DNA of 64,000 nucleotides from positions 124,001-188,000 of the forward strand of contig QANY01002354.1 in assembly GCA_003255025.1 (NCBI GenBank), given 5' to 3'. Positions 60,151 through 64,000 of the stretch are shown piece by piece. Under the pieces are notes generated by a model. That model saw only the letters and a program-made list of their open reading frames with translations. It ran no database searches and was not told the origin of the DNA. Position 1 is the first letter of the stretch, and each line of letters begins with the position of its first letter. The stretch comes from Datisca glomerata (Eukaryota; Streptophyta; Magnoliopsida; Cucurbitales; Datiscaceae). A program made the position numbers and the translations under genes.

Positions 60151-60405
60151 CTATATATCATGAGTCATCAATGATCCTATGAGTTCTTCAAGTGAAAGTG
60201 TCTTATAAAGATCTTTCGCTTCTTGAATAGCAATTACTTTATTCTCCCACAACGCTGATAACGATATAATATCTTTACTCACCAAATCACTATTAGTAAA
60301 AGTCTTACCAAGAGTCTTAAGAGAACTTACAACGTCATTGAAAGGAGCAAACATGTCTTCAATGCTTTCAATATCACGCATTTTAAACATCTCACATTCA
60401 TGCAT
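60151..60405 (-). pseudogene. Copia-type Gag (UBN2-like) fragment
   Basis: The minus-strand frame contains MHECEMFKMRDIESIEDMFA, then AIQEAKDLYKTLSLEELIGS and LMTHDI, a typical plant Copia Gag helix region. Pol is absent, so the element relied on another for transposition. Confidence 0.8.
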
Positions 60406-60798
60406 AAGAATATCAATATTATAATCTTTAACTTCATTTGTGCTTTCATGTGTGATTTCTAGTACATGCCAAATATTTTTTGCAGATCCACAAATACAAA
60501 TACGATTATATTCATTTATACTTAAAGCACACTATAAAATATTTATAGCTTGAGTATTTAAAGACAATTTAATTTTATCATTTTTTATCAAATCTCGTGA
60601 CTTAGACACGTAAGGACCATTTTCTATAATTTTTCACAAATTATAATCAAGATATTGAAAAAAAATTCTCATTCTAATTTTTCAAAAATTAAAATCGACT
60701 CAATAAAAATGGAGGTTTTGAAATTGATTGCCCTTGTTGAAAATTAAAAGATGATGCCATAACTCAAGACGATTAAGTCTACATATTTGAGCACCAAA

Positions 60799-60810
60799 CT
60801 CTGATACCAA
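60799..60810 (-). promoter_or_regulatory. Primer-binding site of the gag-only element
   Basis: Minus-strand TTGGTATCAGAG next to the 5' LTR, a perfect initiator Met tRNA complement core. Confidence 0.85.
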
Positions 60811-60811
60811 T

Positions 60812-62028
60812 TGCAGGATCGATACGACACCCCTTTAAAGGAAAAATAGTTTAAAAGAAATATTTTAATATTTAAAAACAAATTGCTTGAAATAAATAAT
60901 GATAAAAATAGACAATCAAGTAATAAAAATAATCACGCAATTAAATAAATGTGCGGGAGCTTAAATGTGTAGAATAAATAAATAAATAAATATTATAACG
61001 ATGCGGAATATTAAAGTGTAGAAAATAAAGAGAGTATGGAAGAGAGATTTGACACACATTATTTTAACGTGGTTTGAGAAAAACTATCGCCACATCTACG
61101 CTCCAAGGATCCCCCTTTGAAGTTTTTTCCTAAATGATTTTCTTAAAGGTGAAAACCAAACCTTTACAAACCCTATTGATTTATGGTGCCAATCAAACCT
61201 TGACAATGTAGCTCGGTCGAGATCTTCAAATCTCTTACAAAAGTTTTCTCTCTCAAAGAGTAGATCTCTCAAGATTTTACTCACAAAATTCACTAGTTTC
61301 TCTTTAGAGAATTTCTCAAAATACCGCTCAAAATATAAAACCTCATAAAGAATAAAATACTATAAGCTTCGTTGGAGAGGGGTGGAGATGTGTGGTTGAA
61401 AGAAAATGTCGTGGCCTATTTATAAGGGAGGATGAATCTTGGAACTGGTCCAAACCAGTTTGGGAAACTGGTAGGACCGGTGCTTGATTTGGGGAAATTT
61501 TCCCAAACAAGCAATTGGTCGGCTGGTTCTCCACCAGATGGATCCAGTTTAAGGTAATTACCCAAGTAATTATCTTCTGTAGAAACCGGTTCATCCAGTT
61601 CCAAACTGGATCGTTCAGTTTCACACCCCGGTGGACCGAGATCCTCTCCAAATCTGAGCCGGTTTTGATACCGGATTGAGGGTGAACCGGTTCATAACAT
61701 TTTACATATTGTTCTGCCAGATTCAGTCTCTTCTGTTATGATTCATGAGCGGTTCGGTCTGGTTCCTTGTTTCTTGAAGCATTTTGAGTTCAACCAACTT
61801 TGTTTAAGGTTATTTGGAGTTCGTTTGATATACTTTGTGCCCTTCGTAAAATATTGTGCATCTCATAATGTACAATTTTATTTGCTCTTTATTGTTCTTC
61901 CATAAACATTTAAAATTAACTATTTTCAACATGAATTCCACTTTATTTAAGACCTATACACTTAATAAAAATATTAGTCTAAATATTATTTGTCATCATC
62001 AAAATTGTCACATTAAGTGGGGTCAACA
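60812..62028 (-). repeat. LTR of the gag-only retrotransposon (5' LTR)
   Basis: Starts TGCAGGATCGATACGACACC and ends GGGGTCAACA; partner of 58312-59509. Confidence 0.9.
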
Positions 62029-63010
62029 GAAGTCGTCATAAGCAGTTAAACCATCTCAAACTTTGTTTAGTCTGGCCTAATAGTTTTTGCAATACCACTA
62101 CATTGCTGGTAAAAAGCCAATTCTACAGGAGTTTAAAGTTGATCACTTCTTGCCATTCATAGCCAATCACTCTACTCAGCTTTCTCATCTTAACCACATT
62201 TTCTCTGAAAGTAGAGGTGATACATGGAGAAAAGTTACACATTTACCTATTCGATAAGAACAGTATGTATATATATATCTACACTACAAGAAATCACCAT
62301 ATCACTGCAGTTATTTTGGTCTATCATGGTGGTTCCTAACCGCCATTATATAAGTATTCCTCGCGATTTTTCTTTCTTTGTTCTATCACCAATCTTATAT
62401 TTATATTAAGCCACTTTGTAACTAACTTATGTGTTATTATAGCTATGGCAAATGGAGCTTCTCTCCGAATCTATCATCTGTTTGACCAAACTTTCTACAT
62501 GGGGAAAATGATATTGATTTATGGAAGTGGGAGTGGAGACTATATGGACGAGGGAGTGGCATGGGCCCTCGACTTTACCTTCTTTTGGCTGTGAAATATA
62601 CAATCGAGTACCAAGATCTTTATGATTTATTAGTAAAATCAGATATCTATTGCATGTGTCTTATATGTCCTTACTATACTTCATTAAAACTTATTTTATC
62701 ATTCAAATACTAGAAAAGACTTTTTCTTTCAAACACTTTACATATTAAATTGTTTAATATATGTTTAGGTGTTACTCCTTCTGATCAAGTTTATCAACTA
62801 GATGTTCTACAGCATGAGATTAAGCAAATAGTAGGGGCTCTCCCAAATCTTAGATGTACCAAATACAAAGGTGTTGATCAACTCACAAATATTTGTATCT
62901 GTATTGACTTACATGGTGTGTCGTTCAGCTGCCCAAAGTCACTTTCTAACTGTCAGAAACAAAAATCGTCCACATTATTCACTATAGAAAATATTGTACT
63001 CATATCATGA

Positions 63011-64000
63011 TATATCTTAATAACTACATAGAACAATGCTTCAATTTTTTTTTTTCAATTCTCTCTATTGTTTATGTCTATTTTCTTGCATTAGGCCTCA
63101 ACATAACATCTCCTTACCTTTTATTTTTGTCGTCATATTTTTTTCCTAATTATTTAGGATAGTCATATCTCATTCCCTTTATTTCATTGAAGTGAACACC
63201 GATAGAGATCCCTTGAACATCACTTTCTCACATTCTCATATGTATTCAGATTGGAAGCATCATCTGCAATGCCACAATAATAAGGAGATTTCCCTCTTTC
63301 TTTTATCTCTTATAGTATATACATGTATGAGTTTTAGAATAATAAATTGAAAATGACTAAACCATGTACGGTGTCCCAATGTTAAAGGGAGTACCATATA
63401 GTAGGATTTAAATAAAATATGTGAGTAATTTATAAACTTTTTTCTTTTAATAGAACCACTCATGAACGGTAAGTTTAGATATCTTTTGAATTGCTTATTT
63501 CGAAGTGTTGTATTCAAATTTAAGCCACTTTTGAGTAACTTAATCGATCTTTATTTTTCTTTTAATTTTACTTACTTTTACTTACATTCTTTTTCTTCAT
63601 ATTTTTCAAAATCTAGACATACCCTTAGAAAAGAAGTTGCATAGCCTCTGTTAAGTTAGAGTTAAGAAATAAGATCTCGCCGACTCATCAATTTCAGTTA
63701 TTACAGAAGTTAATATACACACATATATATAGCCATGTACTATTTAAATATCTATACAATTCACAGTTTAGCCAGAAAATTTTAAATATTTATTCGAAGA
63801 TTCTCTTATAAAATTTAGTTGGGAGTTCATATAAATCTAATTATATGTTTTGAAAATATTAAAGTGAAGGACTCAATTCGTTTCATAGTCTCTTTATCAA
63901 CGAAAATCGTTTACGACTATATATTCAAGGTAAAAGTAACAATAGAACGTTTAAAAATCGTAGAACTTAATCCATTATATTTAAAGAAGATCTTGAACCA
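63011..64000 (+). repeat. R4 3' flank, shared with the R3 unit
   Basis: Near-continuous match to 47239-48219, including GTACGGTGTCCCAATGTT and AGTAACAATAGAACGTTTAA. It ends at the window border still in homology. Confidence 0.85.

Larger units (their letters stand above)
58312..62028 (-). mobile_element. Non-autonomous LTR retrotransposon with gag remnant only
   Basis: LTRs of about 1.2 kb (58312-59509 and 60812-62028) enclose only 1.3 kb. On the minus strand the primer-binding site (60799-60810) follows the right LTR and a polypurine-like AAAAAATGAGAAGAT precedes the left LTR. Flanks GAGAGT and GAAGT are consistent with a mutated 5-bp duplication. It disrupts the signal-peptide exon of R4. 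Confidence 0.9.
58242..63010 (+). pseudogene. R4: S-lineage RNase T2 pseudogene split by an LTR retrotransposon
   Basis: The start matches R3 (ATGAGCTCCATGAGTAAGAA) but codon 9 is TGA, and after 70 bases the exon is interrupted by a retrotransposon (58312-62028). Exon 1 resumes at about 62031 (CLVWPNSFCNT), loses a base near 62097, and carries EFKVDHFLPF in the right register of another frame. Exon 2 (62443-62642) reads WKWEWRLYGRG: the second-site His is Tyr. Its donor has become CAG/ATATC. Exon 3 (62769-63010) is still open: GVTPSDQVYQ, PNLRCTKYKGVDQL, CICIDLHGVSFSCPKS, then a stop. The TATA box is also damaged. Confidence 0.9.

Overview
This is a window of a flowering-plant nuclear genome. 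It is AT-rich, its genes are split by GT-AG introns, and most of it is transposable elements and their relics. The species cannot be named from the sequence. The host-gene theme is the RNase T2 (S-RNase/S-like RNase) family, with four loci. R1 (144-4482) is a broken S-lineage copy whose second exon holds a CACTA transposon. R2 (11938-23722) is a broken RNS2-type (class II) gene holding a Copia element and a solo LTR. R3 (46141-47238) is an intact three-exon S-lineage gene of 238 codons. R4 (58242-63010) is a paralogue of R3, broken by a gag-only LTR retrotransposon. R1, R3 and R4 all show the first RNase active-site motif with its histidine moved one place, so the R3 product may be a non-catalytic RNase-related protein.

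Layout. 1-5940: R1 and its CACTA element, then featureless AT-rich DNA. 5940-9600: a minisatellite, an LTR-like promoter-bearing repeat, a dispersed repeat and a decayed Copia pol with its 3' LTR. 9983-11391: an element with ~200-bp inverted ends carrying the first exon of a BT1-type adenine nucleotide carrier gene (Pack-MULE-like). 11856-23820: R2 with TATA box, eight recognisable exons, a 6.5-kb Copia in one intron and a solo LTR just before exon 6. 23985-29700: a dispersed repeat, a hAT-like element and inverted repeats. 29700-41035: a scrambled cluster of endogenous pararetrovirus (Caulimoviridae) fragments in both orientations, all with stops or frameshifts. 41212-45702: a probable hAT-like envelope containing a 2.9-kb foldback structure plus plastid-like and mitochondrion-like pieces.

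45780-64000 is a tandem segmental duplication. The R3 unit (45780 to at least 48219) is repeated as the R4 unit (from about 49965 to the window end). The second unit has been blown apart by an 8-kb non-coding LTR element (50053-58001, LARD-like, with several tandem-repeat arrays and a nested insertion in its 5' LTR) and by the 3.7-kb retrotransposon inside the R4 signal-peptide exon.

The only host gene that looks able to make a full protein is R3. Clustered S-lineage RNases in a repeat-rich setting recall an S-locus or an S-RNase relic cluster, but no F-box (SLF) gene was recognised here, so that is only a hypothesis. Coordinates of transposon ends come from reading termini and target duplications by eye. 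Percent identities were not computed.
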